From assembly GCA_024347235.1 (NCBI GenBank), contig AP025283.1, positions 4,216,001-4,280,000 on the forward strand: a stretch of DNA of 64,000 nt, given 5' to 3'. The notes below the pieces were generated by a model. It ran no database searches, was not told where the DNA came from, and worked only from the letters and a program-made list of their open reading frames with translations. This DNA is from Aliamphritea spongicola. GTDB lineage: Bacteria; Pseudomonadota; Gammaproteobacteria; Pseudomonadales; Balneatricaceae. Made by a program: the position numbers and the translations under genes. This document shows positions 11,777 through 25,070 of the stretch, piece by piece. How positions within the stretch are numbered: the first letter of the stretch is position 1; the number at the start of each line of letters is the position of its first letter.

Positions 11777-12448
11777 ATGGCACTTGTCATTTACGATCAA
11801 GGGTATCGCATACAGACACCTGTCAGATCGAACTTTCCACCCACAGGAGTGGAACAACTTACAAACCTGTCGCACTCGATGGAGACTGCAACACAGGCAG
11901 ATCATGAGCGTGATCTGGCTGCTGCTGTACAACATAAAGAACCACAACAGGGTAATACACGGGCACGGCAGAAAGCAGCTAACATCTACCAACAGGCCCG
12001 CAGCAGTAACCCCGCAGATGCGGAGCCGCGCAGCTATATCCCCGCAGCGATGATCATGTCACAGCCGGTGCAAAGCGTTCTTTCCGGAAGCCCGATTCGC
12101 TCAGCGCTGTTCAAAATGCAGCAACTGCGAATAGACCACCTGATCGTTCTTTCGGGCCAGGGTTTACTTCTGGGAGTCGTAACCAAAACACTGCTTATGC
12201 AGGCACTCAGCAAAGCATCCCTGATGGGTAAGGATTTGGAAGACAGTATCGATGGCTGCTACGACACCAAGGTCGTCACAGCTACACCGGAAACTAATAT
12301 ACGGCAACTGGCCGTAAGTTGTGTGGATCAGAAACTGACCTGCATTCCGATCGTCAGCGAAGAAGGGGATATAAAAGGAATTGTTACCCGTACAGACTTA
12401 CTGCAGTCACTGATCAATAATGAATGGCTAGACAGCCGGGGGTTATAA
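11777..12448 (+). CDS. CBS-domain pair protein
   Basis: Intact 223-aa soluble protein. The first about 85 residues are polar and Gln/Ala rich, probably disordered. Two CBS domains follow: about residues 90-150 (AAMIMSQPVQSVLSGSPIRS, DHLIVLSGQGLLLGVVT) and about 165-220 (VVTATPETNIRQLA, IPIVSEEGDIKGIVTRTDLL). CBS pairs usually bind adenine nucleotides and regulate partners; here there is no catalytic domain, so it is likely a ligand sensor or adaptor. It has its own candidate promoter and a hairpin at its end, suggesting a one-gene unit. No partner is evident from context. Confidence 0.85.
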   Translation: MALVIYDQGYRIQTPVRSNFPPTGVEQLTNLSHSMETATQADHERDLAAAVQHKEPQQGNTRARQKAANIYQQARSSNPADAEPRSYIPAAMIMSQPVQSVLSGSPIRSALFKMQQLRIDHLIVLSGQGLLLGVVTKTLLMQALSKASLMGKDLEDSIDGCYDTKVVTATPETNIRQLAVSCVDQKLTCIPIVSEEGDIKGIVTRTDLLQSLINNEWLDSRGL

Positions 12449-12456
12449 ACCCCGGC
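12435..12456 (+). terminator. Possible terminator hairpin at the CBS gene end
   Basis: GCCGGGG / CCCCGGC 7-bp perfect inverted repeat with an 8-nt loop that contains the TAA stop of the CBS gene. The T-rich stretch begins only 15 nt later, so it is not a textbook intrinsic terminator. Confidence 0.35.
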
Positions 12457-12468
12457 ATGACACAACCG

Positions 12469-13108
12469 CTATTTAATTTTTAACACCGGATCAGATGCCT
12501 GCTGGTTGCTGACCTTATCCGGAAAAACCAGCGAAAGATTTTCTTAATTCCCGACCAGATTCGTGGCAACAACCACACCGCAAACAAAATAAAGACAACC
12601 AGCGCTATCAGGAAGAAAACAGGCTGCGAAAGCGCAGTCCACAAGCCGGCAATCACCAGTACATCTTCTGACAATGAAGCAAGCCAGTTAGACACCGGTT
12701 CAGGAGAAGTATTGATCAGCACTCTGCTGCCAGCTTTAAGCGTATGACTCGTCGCAGCCATCGTACCACCCACCAGACCTGCAGCCAGCATAGCAGCACC
12801 GTTAACCTCTCCCATTGCACCCGCAGCCAGAACCGCACCGGCGGGTATTCTGATAAAGGTATGCAGGGTATCCCAACCGGTATCTACACCGGGGACTTTA
12901 TCGGCAAAAACTCCACGCAATACATGAAGCCGGCTGCGATCAGCACCATAGGATCAGACAGTAGCTCGAGACCGGGAGGCAAGGCCATGTGTCCCATATT
13001 AGACATCAGCCCCAGCATCAGAATAGCCGCGTAAAGATTAATTCCGCTGGCCCAGCCAACTCCCATACTCAACGCTATCAGCGTTATAACCTGGTCAAGC
13101 TGTTCCAT
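12469..13108 (-). CDS. DUF4126 family membrane protein
   Basis: About 213 aa and very hydrophobic: MSVG/ASGINLYAAILMLGL at the N-terminus, then MVLIAAGFMYCVEFL, GAVLAAGAMGEVNGAAMLAAG and a C-terminal FLIALVVFILFAVWLLP helix with a basic tail. The combination of SGINLYA and GxxAAxSHxxKA matches DUF4126, a family of unknown function. The frame breaks near 12900. A second ambiguity at the T5 run near 12525 decides the tail: the end at 12469 assumes one missing base, otherwise translation stops at 12480. ATG 13108 is chosen; a GTG 6 bases upstream is also possible. Confidence 0.75.
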
Positions 13109-13125
13109 AAGCACCTCGCAAAATT

Positions 13126-13338
13126 TCAGAGAGTGTTACGGTAAACTATATTACAAAGGCCTGTATTCTGACTGAATAGGATGACCACCTCACCGCTGTT
13201 AAGCTTAGCTTCCACCTGAGCAACACGGTCACTGAGACCCACTTCAGTCTCGCCATAATCGGTACCATCCCGCGTGACAAACTCTTCAATAAGGTTCAGC
13301 AATGTATCTCTGGCAAGCTGATCGTGGGGAATGATCAT
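13126..13338 (-). CDS. yheU: YheU family protein (UPF0270)
   Basis: Intact 70-aa protein. MIIPHDQL at the start, LIEEFVTRDGTDYGETE in the centre and a short C-terminal strand VVILFSQNT match the UPF0270/YheU family, small conserved gammaproteobacterial proteins of unknown function. Its ATG directly follows the ligA stop (TAAATG, no spacing), so it is co-transcribed with and translationally coupled to ligA. Confidence 0.88.
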   Translation of the reverse strand: MIIPHDQLARDTLLNLIEEFVTRDGTDYGETEVGLSDRVAQVEAKLNSGEVVILFSQNTGLCNIVYRNTL

Positions 13339-17508
<4,170 letters not shown>

Positions 17509-17557
17509 CAAAGAACCTGACCCTTAGCAAAAACAATAGACTGTATAAACTGTATCT

Positions 17558-17586
17558 ATTTTATGATTGAGCACAGACACCTGCAA
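17558..17586 (-). promoter_or_regulatory. Candidate sigma-70 promoter for zipA
   Basis: On the minus strand TTGCAG (17581-17586), a 17-nt spacer and TAAAAT (17558-17563). The transcript would start about 40 nt before the zipA ATG. Confidence 0.5.
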
Positions 17587-17685
17587 CACAACTTATCCCC
17601 AGATAAGTGTTTGTTTCACAAAAACAGATGTAAAACCCCGCTTTCTGTGTGACCCGTTTTTAATTGATGTTCCGGGCCAAATATC

Positions 17686-17715
17686 ATGCCGAATCCAAAT
17701 ACTCGGATCCGGCAT
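17686..17715 (-). terminator. Hairpin after the ccm operon
   Basis: Arms ATGCCGAATCC and GGATCCGGCAT pair over 11 bp with one mismatch and an 8-nt loop, starting 14 nt beyond the ccmI stop. The downstream T tract on the minus strand (GATATTTG) is weak. Confidence 0.45.
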
Positions 17716-17729
17716 ACACAACTCAGGGA

Positions 17730-18985
17730 TTACTCAACAATCTGATCGATAGACAGGTCTAATATATCAACTTGTTGCTGAACAGCAACAGGAGAAATGG
17801 TTCCGGTCAGATCACCGGCCTGAGGCCGCAGCTCACCACTGGAAGAAACCCGGGCAATAATCTCAACTTCATCCACTGAAGAAAGTGTCATTTGTGGCTG
17901 CATCGCCAGACTGTCATCCAGAATGACATTCGCCGGTAAGTCCGCAACGGTCAAACGTACAGCAGCCAGCGGCACCGCCCACCGACAGGCCGGGCAAAAA
18001 TAAATACCGGGCTGTCCGGGCTAACGGTCTGAGCAATCTCAGGCTTAATTGAAACATTGATGCTCAGAGACGCATTTTTCAGCTCCGGCAGTTCAGGTAC
18101 GCTTTCGCCCTGTTCAATTAGCGCCTGACGGGCTGACTCAATGCCGCTGCGCAACGACTCCTGCTGAACGGGTTCCGCATTGTCATATGCACGACGCCAG
18201 AAACCCAGCGCTTCACGGAACTGTCCATTTTCATAAGCATCAATGCCCAGTAAGCCCAGTGCGGTTACTTCATAAGGCTCACGGACCAGAATATCATCAA
18301 GCAGAGCACGAATGTCTTCATTCAAACGGTTGTTATTGGCCAGATACAATGCCTGGGCATATTGCCCCTGAACACCGGCATACTGAGGCGCGTCTTCCGG
18401 CAGTAGCTCCAGCACCTTCTCGAAACTGCGGGAGGCATCTTCATAACGCTGCATATTCATATAACTGTTCGCTAACAGGAACCAGCCTTCCGGCTTATCA
18501 GGTTCATTCTGCAGACGGGCTTCAAGCTCCGCAATAGCTTCATCCATGCTTGGGGTCTGGCCATTAAACGGGTCTACCTCCCCGTTCATTACCGCTCTGA
18601 CATCATCAATCCGGCCATACTCACCATAAATAGCAATGGCAGACACAGGTATCAGCACCGCTAGTAATACAACGGTCACAAGTGTCTGAGCACTCAGTTT
18701 CAGAGGCTTACCGTTCAGTGCTTCAAGATCTGCCACATCATTTAGCAGGTTTTTCTCAAGCTCAAGCTTCAGGCCGGCATGATCATCATCTGAAAGATTC
18801 CCGGCGTCACGTTCAGCATCCAGTTCTGCTACGCGTTCTTTATAAATTTCTACGTTCTGAGCCTGACGGTCAACGGCATCATTTTGCGGTTGACTGAGCA
18901 TCCGGCGGGCCCGGAAATAAGGTAACAGAACAAAACACATTGCCAGCGCTGATAACGCAGCAATACCTAACCAAAAACTCGTCAT
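17730..18985 (-). CDS. ccmI: c-type cytochrome biogenesis protein CcmI
   Basis: Apocytochrome chaperone of System I, about 418 aa. Two membrane helices (about residues 4-23 and 97-120) flank a cytoplasmic loop with YKERVAELDAERDAG, the CcmI-1 signature. A periplasmic TPR region follows (PEGWFLLANSYMNMQRYEDA and relatives), then a C-terminal beta domain (LSINVSIKPEIA ... PVFIFARP) that presents the apoprotein. The frame breaks near 17985 and continues in the -1 frame to the stop at 17730. Its ATG overlaps the ccmH stop (ATGA). Confidence 0.93.
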
Positions 18986-19467
18986 GCGTCTTTATCCTGA
19001 TCCTGTTTTAAAAGCGCATCCAGGCGCTGCTGTTCCTGAGCTGATAAACCGTCTTTTTCAGCGGGCTTTCCGGCTGTTTTTACGCCTTGTGAGCGCGATC
19101 ACGACCACTATACCGATGATAAAAGGCCGGCAGGTGCGTACCAGAGCAAATATGTCTGGCTGGAAACCCGCGGACGGTAAAGCACAAACTCACCGTAACG
19201 GGTCACCATGAAATCAACAATTGCAGTATCACTGGCACCACTGTCCAGCATACGGTAAAGCTCATCACGAAGATCTTTAGCAATCGGCGAATTAGAATCA
19301 GCAATATTCTGGTTCTGACATTTCGGACAACGTAACTCAGCACTCAGAGCCTGGAAACGTTCCCGGGTGAGGTCATCTTTAAACTCATAGGTATCAATAG
19401 CCGCATAGCCGGACTGGCTAATAAGCACTAACAAACCTATAAAGCATGCACGCAGGGTCATTATCAT
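18982..19467 (-). CDS. ccmH: Cytochrome c maturation thiol oxidoreductase CcmH
   Basis: About 162 aa. A signal peptide/helix (LRACFIGLLVLISQSGYA) leads to the redox motif LRCPKCQNQN (Cys about 47 and 50), which reduces the apocytochrome CxxCH. A second helix and a short basic tail (LLKQDQDKDA) end the protein. The frame breaks at about 19110, beyond the helix start. The start overlaps the ccmG stop, and the stop overlaps the ccmI start. Confidence 0.92.
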
Positions 19468-19994
19468 GAGCCGCCCTCCAATGCCTTCATTTTAGCTTTC
19501 AGTGTCTGCCAGACCCGTTCGTTCACTTCACCGATATGCTTATAGCGGATAATCCCCTCAGCATCGATAAGGTAGGTCTCCGGCGCACCATACACCCCAA
19601 GGTCCAGACCTAACCGACCATTAGGATCAAAAACATTCTTCGCATATGGATCAAGATACTTATCCAGCCAGACCTGAGCTTTCTCGCGGTCATCCTTATA
19701 GTTGATGCCGTAGATCGTTACCCCTTCATCACGGGCAATACGGTTCAGCTGCGAATGCTCCTGCTTACAGGTAGGACACCAGGTTGCCCAGACATTAATC
19801 AGTGCAGGACCGGTAAAGTCAGCAGCGGACATCATCTGATTCTCATCGTATAACGACGTGAGTGAAAACTCAGGAACAGGCTTGCCCAGTAACGGTGAAG
19901 GAATTGTGGTTGTATCCTGTCCAATTCCCCGCCAGAGGAAAATGGCCAGTCCAACAAAAATCAACAGCGGCAGTAAAACTAAAATGCGGCGCAT
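19464..19994 (-). CDS. ccmG: Thiol:disulfide interchange protein CcmG (DsbE)
   Basis: Intact membrane-anchored periplasmic thioredoxin of 176 aa. Membrane anchor at residues 4-22; active site WATWCPTCKQE with the redox CPTC pair about residues 73-76; the cis-Pro loop is in GVYGAPETYLID. It keeps the apocytochrome heme-binding cysteines reduced together with CcmH. ATG 19994 is preferred over the adjacent GTG 19997. Confidence 0.95.
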   Translation of the reverse strand: MRRILVLLPLLIFVGLAIFLWRGIGQDTTTIPSPLLGKPVPEFSLTSLYDENQMMSAADFTGPALINVWATWCPTCKQEHSQLNRIARDEGVTIYGINYKDDREKAQVWLDKYLDPYAKNVFDPNGRLGLDLGVYGAPETYLIDAEGIIRYKHIGEVNERVWQTLKAKMKALEGGS

Positions 19995-20016
19995 CACAGA
20001 ATCCTATTAATTGTCT

Positions 20017-21976
20017 TCAGGCAGCCTGCCGGCGAGCCAGTTCACGTTTTGCCTGTCGGCTGTAGCGCTTATCAACAGCAGCCAGAATACCGCCGAAGGC
20101 CATCAGCAAACCGCCCAGCCACAACCAGCGGACAAAAGGCTTATATTGCACACGCACAGCCCAGGCACCACCTTCGAGGGCTCACCCAAAGCCACGTAAA
20201 GATCCCGGGTAAAACCAGGGTCAATAGCCGCTTCAGTCATCACGTTACCGCGGGCATTGTATAAACGTTTTTCAGGCAACAGTTCCGTATACGGCTCACC
20301 ATCCAGCAGAATCCGGATTACCCCTGGTCGGAACGGTAATTCGGCCCCTGAACCTTACGGGCACCGTCAAAAATAAATTCATACTGACCAAATGTAATCC
20401 GGTCACCCGGCGCCATACGCAAATCCCTTTCTTCATTATAGATAGAGACCATCACAGCACCGACAATCGTTACCGCCACACCGACGTGAGCCAGCATCAT
20501 GCCGACATAGCTACGGGAGAAGCCGCGCATGCCTTTCCACAAACCGGATTTGGCTGAAGCCCGCTTGTACATATCCTGCAGGCCGGTAAATGCCAGCCAG
20601 AAAACCAGCACCATTATTCCGACAACCTGGAAGTTGAATTCACCGGCATACAACCACTGGGAAACCACACCGGCAACAATACTCAGCACCGCCGGCTTCC
20701 ATAACTGTCGGGCCAGCAAATCAACACTGGTCTGGCGCCAGCGCGCCATAATACCAATGCCAAGGAAGCCAACCATCAGCAGAACCAGAGGAATAAACAG
20801 GGCATTAAAGTACGGAGGCCCTACAGAAATCTTACCCCAGCCCAGCGCATCGACAATCAGCGGATAAATAGTCCCCAGCAACACTGTCATGGTGGCAATC
20901 ACCAGCAGAATGTTATTGATCAGCAACAGGGTTTCGCGGGATACCAGGCTGAAGCTGGACTCACTTTTCACATGCGCCGCTTTCCAGGCATACAGCACCA
21001 GAGAACCGCCCACAGAAATGGCCAGCAAGACCAGAATGAAATAACCACGGGCCGGATCTGATGCAAACGCGTGTACTGAAGTCAGTACCCCGGAACGCAC
21101 CAGGAAGGTACCCAGCAGGCTTAAGGAGAACGCGAAGATCGCCAGCAATACGGTCCAGCTCTTAAATACGCCCCGCTTTTCAGTCACTGCAAGGGAATGT
21201 ACCAGCGCAGTGCCTATCAGCCATGGCATAAAGGAAGCATTTTCAACCGGATCCCAGAACCACCAGCCGCCCCAGCCAAGCTCGTAGTATGCCCACCAGC
21301 TTCCAAGGCCAATCCCCAGTGTCAGGAATGCCCATGCAATGTTCGTCCACGGACGTGACCAGCGGGCCCAGGCAGCATCTAACTGACCGCTCAGCAGCGC
21401 CGCGATCGCAAACGCAAATGCCACAGAGAAACCCACATAGCCCATATACAGTAATGGAGGGTGAATAATCAGACCGATATCCTGAAGCAGCGGGTTAAGA
21501 TCCCCCTTCCTGTGGAAATACCGGTAAATGCCGGTCAAATGGATTTGATGTAAGAATAATGAACAGCAGGAAGCCCACACCGATCATCCCCATAACCGAC
21601 AGAACCCGGGCAACAATTGCCGGTGGCAGGTTATCACTGCGAACGGCAACAGCAAGGGTCCAGCCGCCCAGAATCACAATCCATAACAGCAGCGAACCTT
21701 CATGGCCGCCCCAGATTGCACTTATCTTGTAATAAATCGGCAGCGCTGTGTTGGAGTTACTCGCCACATAAACCACCGAGAAGTCATCTGCGACGAATGC
21801 ATATCCAAGACACAGTAAAGCAATAAACAGAAACAGGAACTTAGCCGTCGCTAGTGGGCGTGCATAAGACATCCACAGAGGGTTATTTGTTTCAGCACCA
21901 ACCAGCGGAATAAATGCCAGCAAAAGCTCAGGCACAGAGATAAAATCAGTGCATACTGTCCAAATTCAGGAATCAT
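20017..21976 (-). CDS. ccmF: Heme lyase subunit CcmF
   Basis: Large polytopic inner-membrane protein of about 654 aa, the core of heme ligation to apocytochrome c. The tryptophan-rich WWD domain is clear: [20 protein letters not shown] and ASFMPWL follow the [16 protein letters not shown] block. Heme-ligand histidines sit in IIHPPLL and [14 protein letters not shown]. The C-terminal beta domain ([16 protein letters not shown]) and final helix complete it. Breaks are near 21900, 21505, 20315 and 20180. The start overlaps the ccmE stop (ATGA). Confidence 0.95.
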
Positions 21977-22440
21977 TCTGCGTAAGCCTCTTGTGCACGT
22001 AACTGCTCAGGCATCTTTCCAGCCTTTTCCAGTGCTTCGGCCACTTCCGGTGGCATATAGTTTTCATCATGCTTGGCAAGTACTTCCACAGCAATCAGCT
22101 GGCCGGCCTCATTCAGCTCACCCTGAGCAACAATGCCCTGCCCCTCACGGAACAGATCAGGAAGAATACCGTCATAAACAACATTCACCGTGCTGACATA
22201 ATCAGTCAGACCAAACTCTACCCGCAGACTTTCCGGGTCACGCTTTACACTGCCGTCAACAACCATGCCGCCCGCACGGATACGGGTTTCAACAGGCGCT
22301 TTCCCCGCCGCAATATCTGCCGGGGAATAAAACAGATTAATATTCTGGCTCAGCGCGTACATTACCAGGCCAACAGCCACTGCTGCGCCGATTACAATAG
22401 ATAAAACGATATACAATCGCTGTTTACGCTTAGGGGTCAT
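21973..22440 (-). CDS. ccmE: Cytochrome c-type heme chaperone CcmE
   Basis: Intact 155 aa. One N-terminal helix ([21 protein letters not shown]) anchors a periplasmic OB-fold domain. The heme-attachment histidine is residue 124 in [12 protein letters not shown], the standard HxxxY motif. It carries heme from the CcmABCD complex to CcmF. Its ATG overlaps the ccmD stop. Confidence 0.96.
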   Translation of the reverse strand: MTPKRKQRLYIVLSIVIGAAVAVGLVMYALSQNINLFYSPADIAAGKAPVETRIRAGGMVVDGSVKRDPESLRVEFGLTDYVSTVNVVYDGILPDLFREGQGIVAQGELNEAGQLIAVEVLAKHDENYMPPEVAEALEKAGKMPEQLRAQEAYAE

Positions 22441-22630
22441 ATTTGGCTTTGCTCCCGGCGCAGACGTCGTGCCTGCTCTTTATGAATCTGTTTTTGGTAC
22501 GCAGCGGCGCCATAAGATTGAGCGCCACAACAACCAGGGCAATGGCATAACTCAGCCAGACATACAGTCCGTGACCACCCATTGCCAGAAAATCAGTAAA
22601 ACTCTCGAAACCCACAACCACCTCACTCAC
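22437..22630 (-). CDS. ccmD: Heme exporter protein CcmD
   Basis: Small single-helix protein of about 65 aa: [22 protein letters not shown] and a basic cytoplasmic tail. It stabilises the CcmC-CcmE complex. The raw frame drifts in the tail at an A run; one added A gives a Lys/Arg-rich end whose TGA overlaps the ccmE ATG, as expected for the operon. The start codon is GTG. Confidence 0.9.
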
Positions 22631-22678
22631 ACTGGCCTGCTCGTTTGGCCTGTGCTCTTTCTAATAGTTCCGGTAAAT

Positions 22679-23422
22679 TTAACGAAATTGCGTCTGGATC
22701 AGTTCCCGTACCCAGCCACTGCGACGCTCACGGCTGACAATTTCATTGCGCAACCGCAACATCATTGCCACCGCGAAGAAACAGTAGAATCCAATCACCA
22801 TAATCAGCAGCGGCATCCACATTTCAACAGGCATCGCCGGTTTTTCAGTCAATGTGAAGGTTGCCGGCTGATGCAATGTATTCCACCACTCAACCGAATA
22901 CTTGATGATTGGGATGTTCACCAGACCAACCAAAGATAAAACCGCGGTCGATTGTGCAGCAGTCGTCTGATTCTCAATCGCAGAGTTCAGTGCCATCACA
23001 CCGAAATACAGGAACAACAGAATAAGCATAGAAGTCAGCCGGGCATCCCAGACCCACCATGCTCCCCAGGTAGGCTTACCCCAGATAGCACCTGTAGCCA
23101 GGGCCAGCACTGCAATCGAAGCACCGATAGGCGCACAGCACTTGGCGACCATATCTGCGACTTTCATTTTCCAGATCAGCCCAACAGCACCGGCAATAGC
23201 CATCAGCATATAACAGGACTGAGCCAGAATGGCGGAAGGAACATGAATATAAATAATGCGGAAGCTGTTACCCTGCTGGTAATCAGCCGGTGCAAACGCC
23301 AGCGCCCAGGCAGTACCGCCCAGTAACAGCAATACAGCTGCCCAGGCAAACAAGGGTAACAGTTTGCCGGTAATGTCATAACACCATCGGGGAGAAGCCA
23401 ACTGGTAGAACCACCGCGGCAT
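22679..23422 (-). CDS. ccmC: Heme exporter/handling protein CcmC
   Basis: Six-helix membrane protein, 247 aa. The WWD-like heme motif is WGAWWVWDARLTS (about residues 119-131), with the conserved histidine in IIYIHVPSA (residue 60) and a later one in the WWNTLHQPATF loop. It loads heme onto CcmE. The ATG at 23422 gives a family-like MPRWFYQLASPRW start; one added A in the AAAA run just upstream would instead allow a start at 23439. Confidence 0.94.
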   Translation of the reverse strand: MPRWFYQLASPRWCYDITGKLLPLFAWAAVLLLLGGTAWALAFAPADYQQGNSFRIIYIHVPSAILAQSCYMLMAIAGAVGLIWKMKVADMVAKCCAPIGASIAVLALATGAIWGKPTWGAWWVWDARLTSMLILLFLYFGVMALNSAIENQTTAAQSTAVLSLVGLVNIPIIKYSVEWWNTLHQPATFTLTEKPAMPVEMWMPLLIMVIGFYCFFAVAMMLRLRNEIVSRERRSGWVRELIQTQFR

Positions 23423-23482
23423 CCACTTTTCTCTGCCATATTACAACTACTTAACTGTTAAACAGTCTGTTAATAAAGCCAG

Positions 23483-24168
23483 TTAACTACTGGCACTGAT
23501 TCTTAGCGCGGCGGCAATAGCAAACGGCGCCAGCACCAGCCCTAATACTAAAATTGCCCCCAGCAATGCTAGGAAACCGGCGATCGGCAATCCGGTAATC
23601 GCTGCCTGAGCAGCACCGGTGCCAAAAATCAGAACCGGAATATACAGTGGAAGTACCAGTAATGAAATCAGCACTCCCCTTTCGCAATCCTACAGTTAGC
23701 GCCGCCCCTATCGCACCGATCAGACTCAGCGTGGGCGTACCCAGCAACAGGCTGGCCATCAGCCCCACATGCCTTCAGCCGGAAGAAACAGCATAACGGC
23801 CAGCAAGGGTGACAACAGTGTCAGCGCCAGCCCGGTCATCATCCAGTGAGCAAAAACCTTGGCCAGCACGACCATAAACAGCGGCTGCGGGCTTAACAGC
23901 GTCTGCTCCAGCGTGCCGTCTTCAAAATCTGAACGAAACAACCCGTCCAGAGATAACAGCGTTGCTAGCAAAGCAGCTACCCAGATAACCCCAGGAGCAA
24001 CTTCAGCCAGAAAGGTTGGCTCAGGGCTGACACCCAGCGGAAACAAGCTCGCAACCATCAGAAAAAGATCAGCGGATTAACCAGATCACTTTTCCGGCGG
24101 AAGGATAATAACAGATCCCGCTTCAGCACACCCCAAAAGAACATTTCACCTGTTCTGCCTTCAGTCAT
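23483..24168 (-). CDS. ccmB: Heme exporter protein CcmB
   Basis: Membrane subunit of the CcmAB ABC complex, about 229 aa. MFFWGVLKRDLLLSFRRKSD at the N-terminus, then the FRSDFEDGTLEQTLLSPQPL loop (couples to CcmA), and hydrophobic helices through LLVLPLYIPVLIFGTGA to the end. Breaks are at the T5 run near 24063, near 23762 and near 23680. Unlike the other ccm pairs it is separated from ccmA by an 83-base gap in which I see no gene. Confidence 0.92.
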
Positions 24169-24251
24169 ACATCCGACTCCTGTCTTTCAACAAGAGTTCC
24201 GGGGCACGTCTGAACATCCCGACCACTTGCCTAAGGTGCACACTCATTATA

Positions 24252-24892
24252 CTACTCCCCGGCACAAGCTAATTGATCGAGATTAATTTTTCTAAGGGTT
24301 CCGGCCATCGCCAGTTCATGATGGGTTGTCAGAATAACCATGCCGCCACTGGCTGCATGATCAGCAATCAGCGCTTCGAGCGTTGCTACACCCTGCTTAT
24401 CGATTGCAGTAAAAGGTTCATCAAGAATCCATACCGGAGCCGTACTCAGATACAGACGGGCAAGGCTCACCCGACGGTTCTGTCCGGCGGAGAGAGTATG
24501 ACAAGGCACATCTTCAAAACCATGCAGGCCTACCTGCTGTAAGGCCCAGTCGAGCTTATCCACATTAATATGAGGCTGCATGGATGCATACCAGTGGAGG
24601 TTTTCTAACGGCGTCAGTAAGGCTTTCACCCCCGCCTGATGGCCAAAATACAGCAGATTCTGGCGATACTCATCGGCGCATTCAGACAGCAGCTGATCAC
24701 CCCAGTAAATGTCCCTTCATAATGATTAGACAGTCCGGTCAGCATTCGCAACAGGGTCGTTTTACCACTGCCGTTCTGCCCTTCTATACGGACAACGTCT
24801 CCGGCTGACACAGAAAAACTGAGGCCTTCGAACAGTACTCTTTCGTCCCGTTCACAAAACAGATTATCGACCCGAAGCGGTTCAACTGCCAA
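24252..24892 (-). CDS. ccmA: Heme exporter ATP-binding protein CcmA
   Basis: ABC ATPase of about 214 aa. Walker [14 protein letters not shown], signature [14 protein letters not shown], Walker [13 protein letters not shown] and the H-switch TTHHELA are all present. It drives CcmE release from CcmC. Translation appears to start at TTG 24892, which has GAGGT 7 nt upstream. The frame breaks near 24690 and rejoins at 24626. First gene of the ccm operon, divergent from the FliK-like gene. Confidence 0.93.
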
Positions 24893-24932
24893 TCTAAAAA
24901 CCTCAGCTCAGCCTGAATTTCACAGACATTTT

Positions 24933-24962
24933 TTCACGGTTAAAGCGGACAAAACCTATAAT
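24933..24962 (+). promoter_or_regulatory. Candidate sigma-70 promoter for the FliK-like gene
   Basis: TTCACG (24933-24938), an 18-nt spacer and a perfect TATAAT (24957-24962) in the 178-bp gap divergent from ccmA, about 108 bases before the ATG. The -35 is weak. Confidence 0.35.
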
Positions 24963-25070
24963 TTTTCAGTATCCGCCGAAAGCAAGGCATTATATACAAA
25001 ATAACTCAGTGAAGTGCACAGTTGCGGCAAAACTACTGCGCTACATCAAAGCTCCGTGAGGCAATCACAT

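Noticed and set aside
24169-24251. Small gene in the ccmA-ccmB gap
   Set aside because: No open frame with a ribosome site; only a TATAAT without a -35 at the ccmA end.
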